A stretch of DNA of 37,667 nucleotides from Hydrotalea sp. (GCA_027364735.1 DAHXOT010000054.1:1-37667), one strand, 5' to 3'; positions 24,738 to 35,655 are shown, numbered from the stretch's first letter. Translations and numbers: made by a program. The notes: generated by a model not told the origin, from the sequence alone.

Positions 24738-25202
24738 ATGAAAAAAAATATTTTTCACATACTTTGTTTTTTACTATTGCTTATTGCATGTGCACCTACA
24801 AAAAAATATCGTTCAGCATCATTAATTCAAGGAATAGAAGGATTTGTTTATACCATTTCGGGAAATCAAATGCCGGCCCCCAATATTCAACCATTACCAC
24901 CACAGCCATTATCAGACACGATTTATATTTTTGAATTAACAAATATTGCTAATACATCAAAATTAACCGAATCGGGTTTTTACACAGCCATCAACTCAAA
25001 ACTTGTTGCCAAAACAGTTTCTAACAAAAAGGGGTACTTTATACTTTCGCTACCTGCAGGTAACTATTCTGTTTTTTTAAAGGTAAAAGGATTTTTTTAC
25101 GCCAATACTTTTGATGCAAAAAATAATATAGCACCGGTTAAAGTAAATAACAATAGTATTACCAAAATTGACATTAAACAAGACGCTTATGCTGTTTATT
25201 AG
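24738..25202 (+). CDS. Small lipoprotein with a carboxypeptidase-regulatory-like domain
   Basis: The 154-residue protein begins with a lipoprotein signal, LCFLLLLIAC, with Cys18 as the lipid site followed by APTKKY. The mature part has a GFVYTISGNQMPAPN stretch and KGYFILSLPAGNYSVFLKV, the usual shape of the carboxypeptidase regulatory-like (CarboxypepD_reg) beta-sandwich domain found in many Bacteroidota surface proteins. Gene function is unknown. It is divergent from the T9SS subtilase (65-base gap) and 50 bases before mfd. Confidence 0.75.
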   Translation: MKKNIFHILCFLLLLIACAPTKKYRSASLIQGIEGFVYTISGNQMPAPNIQPLPPQPLSDTIYIFELTNIANTSKLTESGFYTAINSKLVAKTVSNKKGYFILSLPAGNYSVFLKVKGFFYANTFDAKNNIAPVKVNNNSITKIDIKQDAYAVY

Positions 25203-25209
25203 TTAATAA

Positions 25210-25241
25210 TTGCGTTACTATGCAATGATATTTTATATTTG
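25210..25241 (+). promoter_or_regulatory. Promoter of mfd
   Basis: TTG at 25210-25212, a spacer of 21 bases, and TATATTTG at 25234-25241, with the mfd ATG 11 bases downstream at 25253. Confidence 0.65.
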
Positions 25242-25252
25242 CATGGCAGATT

Positions 25253-28200
25253 ATGAATGTGAATGTGCTTTTGGAAAATTATCAGTCTTCTCCCCGTCTT
25301 TTTCAATTAGCGGACAGGCTTTCTATTGCCGATACCCAGAAAATATATCTCAAAAATTTACAAGGAAGTAGTTCGGAATTTGTAGTAACAAGTATTTTCA
25401 ATCATCCGCAAACACAAAATCTCAATCACTTAATTGTTTTGAACGATGCAGAAGATGCAGCCTATTTTCATAACACATTAGAAAACTTAACATCGGCACT
25501 TGATCTTTTTTATTTTCCATCTTCTTTTAAAAACAGAAAAAATTTTCGCTTACTTAATTCATCGCATGTAATGCTAAGAACAGAAATGTTAACCAAACTT
25601 TCTGTTGGTGGTAATAAAAAAATAATTGTTACCTATCCTGAAGCTTTGTTTGAAAAAGTAGTATTACCTAAAACTCTAAGCAGCAATATTATTTCCATAA
25701 AAACCAATGATACCATTAATGTTGATAGCATTTTGGAATTGTTTGTGATGTACGGATTTATAAGAACAGATTTTGTATACGAACCCGGCCAATTTGCATT
25801 ACGCGGTGGCATTTTAGATATTTATTCTTTTGGAAACGAAAAACCCTATCGTATTGAATTGTTTGGAAATGAGGTTGATAGTATTCGCATTTTTAATCCC
25901 GAAACACAGTTAAGCGAAAGAAAGCTATTACAAGTTTCAATTATTCCAAATATTGAAACGCAATTTGAAAGTGGAGAAAAAGTTACCCTTCTTGAATTTC
26001 TTCCCAAAAACACAGTGATTTGGTTAAAAGATTGGGATGTAATTAAAGAAAAAATTGAAACACAAGAAGAAGACTTGGGATTATTTTTAGAAAGAATAAA
26101 AAACAATTCTACCCAACAAACCGAAGAAAATGAGGAGGAAGATGATACTAAAATTTGGAAAGATGTTTCAATAGATGATTTTGTTCCCATGGCAACCATA
26201 GAACGGCAAATTCAATTACGCCATATTATAGAGTTTGGTTACAAACCTCATCTTTCAAATTTTGAAATTGAATTTAATACCAAAATACAACCATCCTTTA
26301 ATCGCCAATTCGATTTATTAATAAAAGATTTAAAAGCCCATGAAGCGGCAGGTTTTGGAATATATATTTTTGCAGAACAAGTAAAACAATTAGAAAGATT
26401 ACACAGTATTTTTACCGATTTAGCTACCGAAATACAATTTATACCCGTTGCTACTTCTATTCACGAAGGATTTATTGATGAAGATTTAAAAGTTATTTGC
26501 TATACCGATCATCAGCTATTTCAACGATACCATAAATATAAAATTAAACAAGCTTTTAGTAAAAATAAAGCACTTACTTTAAAAACATTACGAGACTTAC
26601 AACCCGGAGATTTTGTTACACATATAGATCATGGAGTGGGCACCTACAGCGGATTACAAAAAATTGAGTTGAATGGAAAATTACAAGAAGCAGTTAGAAT
26701 TATTTATAAAGACAGTGATATTTTATATGTAAATATTAACTCATTACACAAAATATCGAAATATACAGGAAAGGAAGGCACAGTTCCTAAAATAAATAAA
26801 TTGGGTAGCGATGTTTGGAACAAATTAAAAGAAAAAACAAAAGCCAAAGTAAAAGAAATTGCGTTCGATTTAATTAAGCTATATGCACAACGTAAAGCAC
26901 AACAAGGCTTTCAACATGCACCCGATAATTACATGCAAACAGAATTAGAAGCAAGTTTTATTTATGAAGATACCCCCGACCAAAGTAAAGCAACTGCCGA
27001 TGTAAAAAAAGATATGGAATCTCCATCGCCTATGGATAGATTAGTTTGTGGCGATGTTGGTTTTGGTAAAACCGAAATCGCTATTCGTGCAGCATTTAAA
27101 ACCTGTTGCGATGGAAAACAAGCCGCCATACTGGTTCCTACTACTATATTAGCCTATCAGCATTATCAAACATTTAAAGAACGTTTTAAAAATTTTCCTG
27201 TAACAGTTGATTATATTAATCGATTCAAATCATCCAAAGAAAAAAAACTAACACTTCAAAAATTAACCGAAGGAAAAATTGATATTATAGTTGGTACGCA
27301 TGGCTTATTGGGTAAAGATGTAAAGTTTAAAGATTTAGGATTAATGGTAATTGATGAAGAACAAAAATTTGGTGTAGCACATAAAGAAAAACTAAAGCTG
27401 CTAAAAACAAATGTTGATTCGTTAACGCTTACTGCCACACCTATTCCACGTACTTTACAGTTTAGCTTAATGGGTGCAAGAGATTTATCAATCATTAATA
27501 CCCCACCGCCAAACAGGCAACCCATTCAAACAGAGGTACAAGTATTTAACGACGATTTTATTCGAGATACTATTTATTTTGAAACAGAAAGAGGCGGACA
27601 GGTTTTTTTCATTCATAACAGAGTACAAGGCTTGGCCGAAATGTGTGCACTAATACAAAGCCTTTGTCCCGATTTAAGCATTGCTTTTGCTCACGGACAA
27701 ATGGAAGGCGATCAATTAGAAGAAAAAATTTTAGATTTTATTGATAAAAAATATGATGTACTTGTTTGTACAAATATTGTTGAAAGTGGTGTAGATATTC
27801 CGAATGTAAATACTATCATCGTTAACAATGCGCATCATTTTGGATTAAGCGATTTACACCAGTTAAGAGGCAGAGTAGGCCGTAGTAATAAAAAAGCATT
27901 TTGCTATTTATTGGCACCTCCTTTAAGTACTTTACCAACCGATTCTAGAAAAAGATTACAAACCTTAGAGCAGTTTAGCGATTTAGGAAGTGGCTTTCAA
28001 ATTGCTATGCGTGATTTAGATATTAGAGGAGCCGGAAATATGTTGGGCGGAGAACAAAGTGGTTTTATGGCAGAAATTGGTTTTGAAATGTATCAGAAAA
28101 TTTTAGATGAAGCCATTCGAGAATTGAAAAGAAAAGATTTTAAAGATTTATTTAAAGAAGAAATTAGCAAGCAAGATGATTTTGTAAGTGATTGTACTAT

Positions 28201-28654
28201 TGATACCGATTTAGAAATTTTAATTCCGGATAGCTATGTTGAAAATATAACTGAAAGATTATCGCTTTACTCCCGATTAGATAATTGCGAAAAGGAAGAT
28301 GAACTTCTACACTTTCATTCAGAAATGGTTGATAGATTTGGTGCCATGCCAAAAGAAGTAGACGATTTGTTTATTACAGTAAGATGCCGTTGGCTGGCTG
28401 TTGATTTGGGCTTTGAAAAAATGAGCTTAAAAGATGAAATAATGCGTTGCTATTTTATTAATAAAAACGATTCGCCTTATTTCGAATCGGATACTTTTAA
28501 AAATATCATACAATTTTTACAAACCGGCACTAACAAAGCACGACTAAAACAAGTTGCCAAAAACTTTTTATTAGTAGTAGAGCCAATAAAGAATATGAGT
28601 GAAATGCATCAATTTTTACAAAAACTACATCATGCAGTTGTAGTAAAGCCATAA
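25253..28654 (+). CDS. mfd: Transcription-repair coupling factor Mfd
   Basis: The 1133-residue protein is full length. The UvrB-homology domain is N-terminal (GFIRTDFVYEPGQFALRGG around 173). The RNA-polymerase-interaction domain starts near 452 (GDFVTHIDHGVGTYSGL). The RecG-like motor has Walker A CGDVGFGKTE near 597-606, the VIDEEQKFGV box near 700, TATPIPRTLQFSLMGARDLS and the helicase motifs FIHNRVQG and RGRVGRS. The TRCF C-terminal domain ends the protein. Mfd removes RNA polymerase stalled at lesions and recruits nucleotide excision repair. A promoter and a downstream terminator bracket it. Confidence 0.96.
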   Translation: MNVNVLLENYQSSPRLFQLADRLSIADTQKIYLKNLQGSSSEFVVTSIFNHPQTQNLNHLIVLNDAEDAAYFHNTLENLTSALDLFYFPSSFKNRKNFRLLNSSHVMLRTEMLTKLSVGGNKKIIVTYPEALFEKVVLPKTLSSNIISIKTNDTINVDSILELFVMYGFIRTDFVYEPGQFALRGGILDIYSFGNEKPYRIELFGNEVDSIRIFNPETQLSERKLLQVSIIPNIETQFESGEKVTLLEFLPKNTVIWLKDWDVIKEKIETQEEDLGLFLERIKNNSTQQTEENEEEDDTKIWKDVSIDDFVPMATIERQIQLRHIIEFGYKPHLSNFEIEFNTKIQPSFNRQFDLLIKDLKAHEAAGFGIYIFAEQVKQLERLHSIFTDLATEIQFIPVATSIHEGFIDEDLKVICYTDHQLFQRYHKYKIKQAFSKNKALTLKTLRDLQPGDFVTHIDHGVGTYSGLQKIELNGKLQEAVRIIYKDSDILYVNINSLHKISKYTGKEGTVPKINKLGSDVWNKLKEKTKAKVKEIAFDLIKLYAQRKAQQGFQHAPDNYMQTELEASFIYEDTPDQSKATADVKKDMESPSPMDRLVCGDVGFGKTEIAIRAAFKTCCDGKQAAILVPTTILAYQHYQTFKERFKNFPVTVDYINRFKSSKEKKLTLQKLTEGKIDIIVGTHGLLGKDVKFKDLGLMVIDEEQKFGVAHKEKLKLLKTNVDSLTLTATPIPRTLQFSLMGARDLSIINTPPPNRQPIQTEVQVFNDDFIRDTIYFETERGGQVFFIHNRVQGLAEMCALIQSLCPDLSIAFAHGQMEGDQLEEKILDFIDKKYDVLVCTNIVESGVDIPNVNTIIVNNAHHFGLSDLHQLRGRVGRSNKKAFCYLLAPPLSTLPTDSRKRLQTLEQFSDLGSGFQIAMRDLDIRGAGNMLGGEQSGFMAEIGFEMYQKILDEAIRELKRKDFKDLFKEEISKQDDFVSDCTIDTDLEILIPDSYVENITERLSLYSRLDNCEKEDELLHFHSEMVDRFGAMPKEVDDLFITVRCRWLAVDLGFEKMSLKDEIMRCYFINKNDSPYFESDTFKNIIQFLQTGTNKARLKQVAKNFLLVVEPIKNMSEMHQFLQKLHHAVVVKP

Positions 28655-28655
28655 A

Positions 28656-28684
28656 AAAAGTTCGATATACAATACCGAACTTTT
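28656..28684. terminator. Bidirectional terminator after mfd
   Basis: AAAAGTTCG (28656-28664) and CGAACTTTT (28676-28684) form a perfect 9-base stem with an 11-base loop, beginning 2 bases after the mfd stop. It also ends the convergent small gene at 28710. Confidence 0.88.
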
Positions 28685-28709
28685 AGAGAACTTATTTATT
28701 TTTTACCTA

Positions 28710-28940
28710 TTAAAATCCTTTTTTAGCAACTCCATCCGCAATAGCTTGTAAAGCCTTAGCTTCATTTAAAATTGCAGCCATTTTATTTCCCTTGCCATCG
28801 TTACCAGAAGCCATATATCCGCCTTTTGCAGTTTTAGTAACTACAGCATCGTGCATGGGTACATTTTTTTCTTTTGTTTTTAGGCAATATGCTTTAATCA
28901 TTTTTGAAGTATCCATAATCATTAAATTTTCGATTTCCAT
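28710..28940 (-). CDS. Small protein resembling DUF5679 but lacking its cysteines
   Basis: This 76-residue protein has the stretch IKAYCLKTKEKNVPMHDAVV, then KTAKGGYMASGNDGKGNKM. The layout matches my memory of DUF5679, a short zinc-ribbon family of the form YCxxCxxK...NGRxAxxGxCPxCGxK, but here only the first Cys remains (YCLKT, and GNDGKGNKM in place of the second CxxC). So metal binding by the usual pattern is not possible. A later start at 28916 (MDTSKM) is equally possible. It lies alone between mfd and gyrB. Function unknown; a possible antitoxin or ribosome-linked role would be guesswork. Confidence 0.65.
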   Translation of the reverse strand: MEIENLMIMDTSKMIKAYCLKTKEKNVPMHDAVVTKTAKGGYMASGNDGKGNKMAAILNEAKALQAIADGVAKKGF

Positions 28941-28974
28941 TTAGAAATCCGGTTATTAAATAAATTTTTCTATC

Positions 28975-29000
28975 AAGCTTACACAAACTAAGCTTTTTTT
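28975..29000 (+). terminator. Plus-oriented hairpin with T-run in the gap beyond gyrB
   Basis: AAGCTTA (28975-28981), loop CACAAAC, TAAGCTT (28989-28995), followed by T-run to 29000. The T-run is on the plus strand, although both flanking genes are on the minus strand, so it would stop transcription coming toward the gyrB 3' end. For gyrB itself the T-run is on the wrong side. Confidence 0.5.
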
Positions 29001-29041
29001 GTTATTTCAAGAAATGAGTAGATTAAAATTAATCCACATTT

Positions 29042-31020
<1,979 letters not shown>

Positions 31021-31186
31021 AAAATACTTATCTGTCTTGAATTTGATTATTCTTAAGAAGTGGGCGAAGATAAGGAAAATAGAATGGCTTTTGGCTTTAT
31101 GTTTTGCCAATTTTTCCACCAAAAATGCCAACAATTTATACTTTAATTTGTTAAACTATATTGAAGTAAATTGACAATAGTATGAC

Positions 31187-31217
31187 TTTGAAATTAAGTG
31201 TAGATACACTAATTTTG
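31187..31217 (+). promoter_or_regulatory. Promoter of the AraC-family gene
   Basis: TTTG at 31187-31190, a spacer of 19 bases, and TAATTTTG at 31210-31217 match the Bacteroidota consensus. The ATG is 11 bases further on. Confidence 0.8.
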
Positions 31218-31228
31218 CCTTTTATAAA

Positions 31229-32152
31229 ATGATAAAAACTTTAGACATATTAAAAACTGCACACAAAGAAGGTATTGAACCAAGTATGGATTTGTTGTAC
31301 AATAAAAAACAAAACATTCCCGGCTCCATTCAGTACAATATTCGCAGATATTTTGCCCAACATCCTTGGGTTGCAGAAGATACCGGCATGCTGGTTTATC
31401 ATTTTAACGAATCAAAACCGAAAGAAAATTATTTAGAATTACGCTTTTGCACTACCGGAAATAGATATTGCTCGGACAAAGTTTGTGTTGCTTGCGGAAG
31501 CCTACCTACTGCTAATTGCAAAGGACAATATCCAACTGTTGATGTATTTAATTTTCATTTTACCGCTACTTTTTTACATCAGTTTACGCATAATGTTAAA
31601 TTAAGCAACAGAAAAGATGAGGTATTAGCATTTAAAAGTCCCAACTCTTTTACTAAAATATTTCCTATTTGTTTAAAGTCGAGAAATGTTTTAGATGCTT
31701 TATTGAACCACAGTTACAGTGGTGCATTAGAAAATATTTTCATTAACTCTAAAGTGCACGAACTATTACTGTATAGCATAGATTGCTTATTGGATGAAAA
31801 AGAAGAAAATTTTTCCTGCAAATTTTTAACCGACGATAGAAGTAAAGAACAAATTTACCAAGCAAAAGAAATTTTATTACAACATATTGGCGACCCACTA
31901 ACTATTAAAGAATTAAGCAGAAAAGTAGCTATGAACGAGTGCTACTTAAAAAAAGGATTTAAAGAAATTTTTGGCACCACCATTTTTGATTTTTATCAGC
32001 AACAAAGAATGGAACATGCTAAATATTTATTGTACGAAAAGAGCTTAAGCGTTACCGATGTTTCTTCTTTGCTGGGCTATTCCTCCATCTCCCACTTTTC
32101 AGCAGCATTTAAAAAACATACCGGATTAAAGCCTTGCGATTTATTGAAATAA
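31229..32152 (+). CDS. AraC-family transcriptional regulator
   Basis: The 307-residue protein ends in a classic AraC DNA-binding domain of two helix-turn-helix units (about residues 205-305): DPLTIKELSRKVAMNECYLKKGFKEIFG and the second unit with LSVTDVSSLLGYSSISHFSAAFKK and HTGLKPCDLL. The N-terminal sensing part (about 1-190) contains a Cys-rich piece, RYCSDKVCVACGSLPTANCKG, with four cysteines that might bind a metal or respond to redox state; no known ligand is recognised. It may control the amidohydrolase gene 86 bases downstream on the same strand, but that is not shown. Confidence 0.9.
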   Translation: MIKTLDILKTAHKEGIEPSMDLLYNKKQNIPGSIQYNIRRYFAQHPWVAEDTGMLVYHFNESKPKENYLELRFCTTGNRYCSDKVCVACGSLPTANCKGQYPTVDVFNFHFTATFLHQFTHNVKLSNRKDEVLAFKSPNSFTKIFPICLKSRNVLDALLNHSYSGALENIFINSKVHELLLYSIDCLLDEKEENFSCKFLTDDRSKEQIYQAKEILLQHIGDPLTIKELSRKVAMNECYLKKGFKEIFGTTIFDFYQQQRMEHAKYLLYEKSLSVTDVSSLLGYSSISHFSAAFKKHTGLKPCDLLK

Positions 32153-32238
32153 ACTGATTAAAGTAAATTATTGAATAATAATAATTTTCATTCCTCATTT
32201 ATTCAGTTTTCTATCACTGAATTTTTTACTTTTATTCT

Positions 32239-33870
32239 ATGAGAAAATTAATAATTGCCATTGGCATACTTATAACTATTGCATGGAAAAAGCCGCAACC
32301 TGCCGATTTAATTATTTATCATGCAAAAATTTACACAGTCAACTCAACATTTGCCACAGCACAAGCAATGGCAATAAAGAATGGAAAAATTATTGCAATA
32401 GGCAGCAATAATTCTATTCTTACCACATATAATAGTAAACAAAAAATTGATGCACATAATCAATTCGTTTATCCCGGATTTATTGATGCACATGCTCATT
32501 TTGTTGGATATGGCAATGAATTATTTACCGCAGATTTATACGATTCAAAAAGTTTTGATGAAGTTATAGAACGACTGAAAATTTTTGCCAAAAACCATCC
32601 CGATGAAAAATGGATTCTGGGAAGAGGATGGGATCAAAACAAATGGCCCGATAAATCTTATCCCACAAACGATAAATTAAACCAGCTATTCCCCAATAAA
32701 CCGGTGTACATCACTCGTGTTGATGGGCACGCAGCCATCTGCAACCAGAAAGCATTTGATATTGCAAAAGTAAAAGCCAATCAAAAAATAAATGGCGGAG
32801 AGGTAGGAACAATAAACGGAAAATTAATCGGTGTTTTAATTGATAATGCAAAAGAATTAGTGAGCAATTTTATTCCTCAATTATCGAAAGAAGATTATGC
32901 AAAAAGATTAATTGCAGCCGAAAAAAATTGTTTTGCTGTTGGCCTAACAACCATTACCGATTGCGGATTAAATTATAAAGATGTTGATGCCATTGATGCA
33001 CTACAAAAAAACGGAAAACTAAACATGCGATTATATGTAATGCTAAGTGATGACAAAGAAAATTTTGATCGTTATCTGCCAAAGGGGCCTTACAAAACCG
33101 ATAAACTTTTTGTACATGGTTTTAAGTTTTATGCCGATGGTGCTTTGGGTAGCCGAGGTGCCTGTTTATTGCAACCTTATAACGATAGAAAAGATTGGAG
33201 AGGTTTTTTATTAAATACAAAAAGCCATTACGATTCAATGGCTGCAATATTGGCCAACACTGATTTTCAGATGTGTACACATGCCATCGGCGATTCAGGC
33301 AATCGGCAAATTTTAATGACTTACAGTAAAGTATTAAAAGGCCCTAACGATAAGCGTTGGAGAATAGAGCATGCACAAATAATTAATGAAAACGATTTTA
33401 ATTTATTCGGGCAATCATCCATTATTCCATCTGTTCAGCCCACACATGCCACCAGCGATATGTACTGGGCTGAGGAACGTTTGGGAAAAGAAAGATTAAA
33501 AGGTGGGTATGCTTACAAACAACTTTTGCAACAAAACAATTGGATACCGTTAGGAACAGATTTTCCGGTAGAAGATATTTCTCCATTTAAAACATTTTTA
33601 GCTGCCGTTGCAAGAAAAGATGCCAAAGGATTTCCTGCTAATGGCTTTCAAAAAGAAAATGCATTAACCAGAGAAGAAACTATTAAAGGCATAACTATTT
33701 GGGCTGCAAAAGCAGATTTTTTAGAAAATGAAATTGGCAGTTTAGAAGAAGGCAAAAAAGCAGATTTCATAATGCTAAACAACGATTTAATGCAAATTCC
33801 CGAATCTGAAATTCTTACTACAAAAGTAATTGCCACATTTGTTGGTGGTAAAAAAGTGTTTGGCAATTAA
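32239..33870 (+). CDS. Metal-dependent amidohydrolase (YtcJ-like, amidohydrolase 3)
   Basis: The 543-residue protein starts with a hydrophobic signal-like stretch (about 4-16). The amidohydrolase barrel has FIDAHAH with H85 and H87 (the HxH metal motif), later FKFYADGALGSRGACLL, CTHAIGDSGNR, WRIEHAQI and GTDFPVE. Typical members cleave amides or similar bonds on unknown metabolites. Where related Bacteroidota proteins have a lipobox Cys before KK, this one has Trp16 (TIAWKKPQPADL), so it is probably not lipidated. Substrate and location are unknown. It follows the AraC gene by 86 bases. Confidence 0.85.
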   Translation: MRKLIIAIGILITIAWKKPQPADLIIYHAKIYTVNSTFATAQAMAIKNGKIIAIGSNNSILTTYNSKQKIDAHNQFVYPGFIDAHAHFVGYGNELFTADLYDSKSFDEVIERLKIFAKNHPDEKWILGRGWDQNKWPDKSYPTNDKLNQLFPNKPVYITRVDGHAAICNQKAFDIAKVKANQKINGGEVGTINGKLIGVLIDNAKELVSNFIPQLSKEDYAKRLIAAEKNCFAVGLTTITDCGLNYKDVDAIDALQKNGKLNMRLYVMLSDDKENFDRYLPKGPYKTDKLFVHGFKFYADGALGSRGACLLQPYNDRKDWRGFLLNTKSHYDSMAAILANTDFQMCTHAIGDSGNRQILMTYSKVLKGPNDKRWRIEHAQIINENDFNLFGQSSIIPSVQPTHATSDMYWAEERLGKERLKGGYAYKQLLQQNNWIPLGTDFPVEDISPFKTFLAAVARKDAKGFPANGFQKENALTREETIKGITIWAAKADFLENEIGSLEEGKKADFIMLNNDLMQIPESEILTTKVIATFVGGKKVFGN

Positions 33871-33929
33871 ACAATAAATTGATATTACCACAATAACAAG
33901 TGAATAAAAATTGTAAGTAAATAAAAATC

Positions 33930-34358
33930 TTATTGAGTAATATTTAATTTTTTATTAGAAAATAATATTGCCATTAGCCATAAAAATAAGTAAGGAAAAG
34001 GCGTTAAACCCCATGAATAAAAGGAAGCTAAAAAACTCCATAAATTTTGTGGTAAAATATAATTAAACAGCAATAAAGGTAACAGCCTAATACCGCCAAC
34101 AAACAATACAACTACATTAAAAATTATCCATACTTGCTTTGGCCATGCTGCTTTAAGATGCTTCAACCCAATATATCCCATAGCAAAAAGAAACAAAACA
34201 TAAAACCCTCTATTAATTGCTCTTAAAATATAATGCTTTTCGCCATAAAAATAATCATGCAATCTTCCTTCCATAAAAAATGCTTCCTCCATCCATGCAA
34301 ATAAAAGCATCAATACAAAAACTAAAATAGGAATATATTGTTTGTAGCTTTTACTCAT
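33930..34358 (-). CDS. Small membrane protein partner of the exosortase-family gene
   Basis: Taking the ATG at 34358 (MSKSYKQY), which overlaps the exosortase stop by 8 bases, gives 142 residues. An upstream start at 34397 is possible but would overlap more. There are about four hydrophobic spans, beginning IPILVFVLMLLFAW and ending PFPYLFLWLMAILF. It resembles the accessory membrane proteins encoded next to exosortases in Bacteroidota (exosortase-F-associated type), but I cannot identify it for certain. The tight overlap indicates joint translation with the exosortase and a shared membrane role. Confidence 0.65.
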   Translation of the reverse strand: MSKSYKQYIPILVFVLMLLFAWMEEAFFMEGRLHDYFYGEKHYILRAINRGFYVLFLFAMGYIGLKHLKAAWPKQVWIIFNVVVLFVGGIRLLPLLLFNYILPQNLWSFLASFYSWGLTPFPYLFLWLMAILFSNKKLNITQ

Positions 34359-34935
34359 GTTGCTTTTTTTGCTTAACATAAATAACCCATATTCCAAAAA
34401 TTACTGCATACACTACTACTTTAAAAATATAATGATGTGCAATATTAGCAGCATTAAAGTGATACATATTCATAACAGCTAATGCAGCTAACCTACTTAC
34501 ATTTACGGCATAAATAATAACAATACCGGCAACAGAGAAAATGATCATTTTTTTTATAGGTCCGGAGAAAGCAATTAGAAATCCAACATAAAGTATATAT
34601 AACTCCAATGCATTGCAACCATCGGCTATTCCAACAATTTTTTTGCCGTTTAAAGATACATAATCCATACAGCCAATTTCATTATTCAGTTCCGGAATAG
34701 GGTTACAAACTTCTTGTATGGTAAGCATACTTTTGGGATAGAAGCGATGCAATAACCATTCTGCTCCGGCTCCGCTAAAATGTGTAAGTGGTGCGTCAAT
34801 AATTCTTCCTTGAAATAAGAATAAATGATAAATCAGTTTCCAAATAATAAAAATAAATAAGGCTCTTTTCAAAAAGGTTTGTACCTCATTGGGAATAGAT
34901 CCCCAAGTATTTTTTAAATATTGAATTACATTCAT
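34351..34935 (-). CDS. Exosortase/archaeosortase family transpeptidase
   Basis: The 194-residue protein has several hydrophobic spans and the three residues that define exosortase catalysis: C107 in ADGCNALELY, R148 in VNVSRLAAL, and H167/H168 in IAHHYIFK. Exosortases cut PEP-CTERM-like C-terminal sorting signals and are often linked to surface-polymer genes. Its small size and overlapping membrane partner resemble the XrtF type found in Bacteroidota, but the type is inference. No obvious substrate protein with a matching C-terminal signal lies in the window. It is 21 bases from ispF, with which it is likely co-transcribed. Confidence 0.8.
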   Translation of the reverse strand: MNVIQYLKNTWGSIPNEVQTFLKRALFIFIIWKLIYHLFLFQGRIIDAPLTHFSGAGAEWLLHRFYPKSMLTIQEVCNPIPELNNEIGCMDYVSLNGKKIVGIADGCNALELYILYVGFLIAFSGPIKKMIIFSVAGIVIIYAVNVSRLAALAVMNMYHFNAANIAHHYIFKVVVYAVIFGIWVIYVKQKKQHE

Positions 34936-34956
34936 CTTTAGTAGTAATTAAACTGC

Positions 34957-35430
34957 TTATTGTTGTTCTAATAATACGGTTGCATAAGCTATTAATCCTT
35001 CTTCTCGCCCAACAAATCCCATATTCTCGGTAGTAGTTGCTTTAATTGAAATATCTCTTAAACTTATACTACAAATTTCTGCAATTACTTGTTGCATAGA
35101 TGCAATATAAGCACGTATTTTAGGGGCTTGCAAACAAACGGCACTATCAATATTACCAATTTTATATCCTTCTTTTTGAATTAATTCTATTGTTTTTTGC
35201 AGCAATATTTTGCTATCAATATTTTTATATTTCACTTCGGTATCGGGGAAGTGAACACCAATATCGCCCAAGCCGGCAGCACCCAACAAAGCATCACAAA
35301 TAGCATGTAATAATACATCGGCATCGCTATGCCCTAATGCACCTTTTGAGTGGGGTACAAGTACGCCGCCAATCCACAAATCTCTTCCCTCAATTAACTG
35401 ATGAAAATCAACTCCAAATCCAATGCGCAT
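34957..35430 (-). CDS. ispF: 2-C-methyl-D-erythritol 2,4-cyclodiphosphate synthase
   Basis: The 157-residue protein is of full IspF length. Its metal ligands are at the same numbers as in E. coli: D8 and H10 in GVDFH, and H42 in DADVLLHAI. HSKGALGHSDADVL and FPDTEVKYKNIDS follow, and the last part has TTENMGFVGREEGLIAYA. The usual DVH is DFH here, a mild change. IspF cyclises CDP-ME-2P in the MEP route to isoprenoids in the cytoplasm. It is the first gene of a minus-strand unit with the exosortase and its partner; the link is co-location only. Confidence 0.95.
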   Translation of the reverse strand: MRIGFGVDFHQLIEGRDLWIGGVLVPHSKGALGHSDADVLLHAICDALLGAAGLGDIGVHFPDTEVKYKNIDSKILLQKTIELIQKEGYKIGNIDSAVCLQAPKIRAYIASMQQVIAEICSISLRDISIKATTTENMGFVGREEGLIAYATVLLEQQ

Positions 35431-35655
35431 AATACTTACTTTATAATATAATGATTGAAATAAATTGAAAAGTTTTTATAGGAAATATTAAATATAGCAA
35501 ATAATCATTTCTTCTCAAATCAGCAGCAAATTTATTACTTCCTGTAAAAGATTTAATTAGGTGCTATTTCAAAATAAAGATATCTCGCAATTAAAACTAT
35601 ACTTTACAATGTAATTATAAAATTTAGTATTTTTCAATTCTAACTTTTGCAACAC

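Noticed and set aside
31021-31134. Longer N-terminus for gyrB from 31134
   Set aside because: The extra 38 residues are not GyrB-like, and MSEEQLKSN at 31020 is a typical start.
34359-34397. Upstream start of the exosortase partner
   Set aside because: Would overlap the exosortase by 47 bases; the start at 34358 overlaps by 8 bases and begins the membrane protein normally.
35647-35655. TTG start for the MFS gene
   Set aside because: It lies in a promoter-like TAACTTTTG stretch; the ATG at 35656 gives a normal MFS N-terminus.
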